DNA of 7,236 nt, from the NCBI GenBank assembly GCA_007116835.1, contig SKHS01000043.1, positions 1-7,236 of the forward strand, written 5' to 3'. Source of the DNA: Halomonas sp. (lineage in GTDB: Bacteria > Pseudomonadota > Gammaproteobacteria > Pseudomonadales > Halomonadaceae). The translations under genes were made by a program, and so were the position numbers. The notes beneath the pieces were generated by a model. It worked only from the letters and a program-made list of their open reading frames with translations, searched no databases and had not been told where the DNA came from. Positions 6,491 through 7,236 of this stretch are shown here, one piece after another (positions within the stretch are counted from its first letter, which is position 1; each line of letters opens with the position of its first letter).

Positions 6491-7236
6491 ATGACCATGG
6501 ATATTCAAGTAGCGGAGGGGGACGTCGAACGGCTGTCCCTGCGCGATTACACCGAAAAAGCGTACCTCGACTACTCGATGTACGTCATTTTAGACCGCGC
6601 GTTGCCCAATATTGGCGATGGCATGAAACCTGTGCAGCGACGGATTATTTATGCCATGCGTGAATTGGCGCTGCACGCCAATGCTAAGTACAAAAAATCA
6701 GCGCGTACCGTGGGTGATGTGCTGGGTAAGTTTCACCCCCATGGCGATGGTGCGTGCTATGAAGCGATGGTGCTCATGGCCCAGTCGTTTAGCTATCGCT
6801 ATCCGCTAGTAGACGGGCAAGGTAACTGGGGTAGCCCTGATGACCCCAAATCCTTTGCTGCCATGCGCTACACCGAGGCCAAGCTTTCTAAGTTTGCGGA
6901 AGTGCTGCTTAGCGAGCTGGGCCAGGGCAACGTGGATTGGACGCCGAACTTCGACGGCACCATGCAAGAGCCAGTGGTGCTGCCTGCGCGTCTGCCTCAC
7001 GTGCTGCTCAACGGCGGCACTGGCATTGCGGTTGGTATGGCAACTGATATTCCGCCGCACAACGTGACGGAGGTGGTCGACGCTACCTGTCATTTGTTGC
7101 GCAACCCGGAAGCGACCACTGTCGATCTGATGGAATTTGTACCCGCGCCTGATTTTCCCACCGATGCGGAAATCATCACGCCGAAAGCAGACCTGCGTAA
7201 GCTCTACGAATCAGGACGTGGCTCGGTCAAACTACG
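6491..7236 (+). CDS. parC: DNA topoisomerase IV subunit A (ParC), N-terminal part
   Basis: ParC is the DNA-cleaving subunit of topoisomerase IV. The frame is open from ATG 6491 to the right edge, so only the first 248 codons of a protein usually near 750 residues are seen. The sequence follows E. coli ParC closely: NYSMYV-like DYSMYV (27-32), IGDGMKPVQRR (41-51), KKSARTVGDVLGK (68-80), the helix-turn-helix recognition region HPHGDGACYEAM (82-93), GQGNWGSPDDP (109-119) and AAMRYTE (123-129), where Tyr127 is the active-site tyrosine that attacks DNA (E. coli Tyr120) next to Arg126. Residue 87 is Gly where E. coli has Ser80; Glu91 (Glu84) is retained. A second ATG at 6497 is an alternative start. 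The only ribosome-site candidate is GAGG (6476-6479) inside the end of parE, eleven bases upstream. The six-base gap to parE implies one operon and probably coupled translation, supplying both subunits together. Confidence 0.96.
   Translation, partial: MTMDIQVAEGDVERLSLRDYTEKAYLDYSMYVILDRALPNIGDGMKPVQRRIIYAMRELALHANAKYKKSARTVGDVLGKFHPHGDGACYEAMVLMAQSFSYRYPLVDGQGNWGSPDDPKSFAAMRYTEAKLSKFAEVLLSELGQGNVDWTPNFDGTMQEPVVLPARLPHVLLNGGTGIAVGMATDIPPHNVTEVVDATCHLLRNPEATTVDLMEFVPAPDFPTDAEIITPKADLRKLYESGRGSVKL

Overview
This window reads as ordinary chromosomal core sequence from a gammaproteobacterium. The evidence is a cmoA-cmoB pair, an E. coli-like Pgi, and ParE/ParC proteins closely resembling the E. 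coli topoisomerase IV subunits. Moderately high GC and the style of the proteins would fit a halophilic or marine group such as Halomonadaceae, but that placement is inference from memory, not a search. No insertion sequence, phage gene, CRISPR array, tRNA or rRNA was seen, and no gene looks interrupted or frameshifted.

Layout: (1) Positions 1-145 hold no certain gene but contain a long imperfect inverted repeat (16-76), probably a terminator-like stem-loop at the end of something to the left. (2) 146-820 (+) encodes a YugP-type membrane zinc metallopeptidase. (3) 1882-2625 and 849-1880 (-) are cmoA and cmoB, one tightly coupled operon that meets the peptidase gene tail to tail across 28 bp. 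CmoA makes carboxy-S-adenosylmethionine from SAM and prephenate. CmoB transfers its carboxymethyl group to 5-hydroxyuridine at the tRNA wobble position. (4) 2626-2739 is a compact divergent control region serving cmoAB on one side and pgi on the other; the two predicted -10 elements overlap inside a 13-bp palindrome. (5) 2740-4434 (+) is pgi, glucose-6-phosphate isomerase. (6) 4435-4588 is a T-rich spacer with a weak terminator candidate for pgi and a possible parE promoter. (7) 4589-6484 (+) is parE, followed 6 bp later by parC (6491 to the right edge, cut off after about 248 codons); together they encode topoisomerase IV.

The most useful start-site corrections are cmoA (ATG at 2625, not the upstream GTG-type extension to 2739) and parE (ATG at 4589, not TTG at 4520). 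The main biological oddity is ParC, which carries glycine at the position of E. coli Ser80, the serine that helps anchor quinolones. I did not find a convincing undescribed system; the remaining findings are small regulatory or structural signals.
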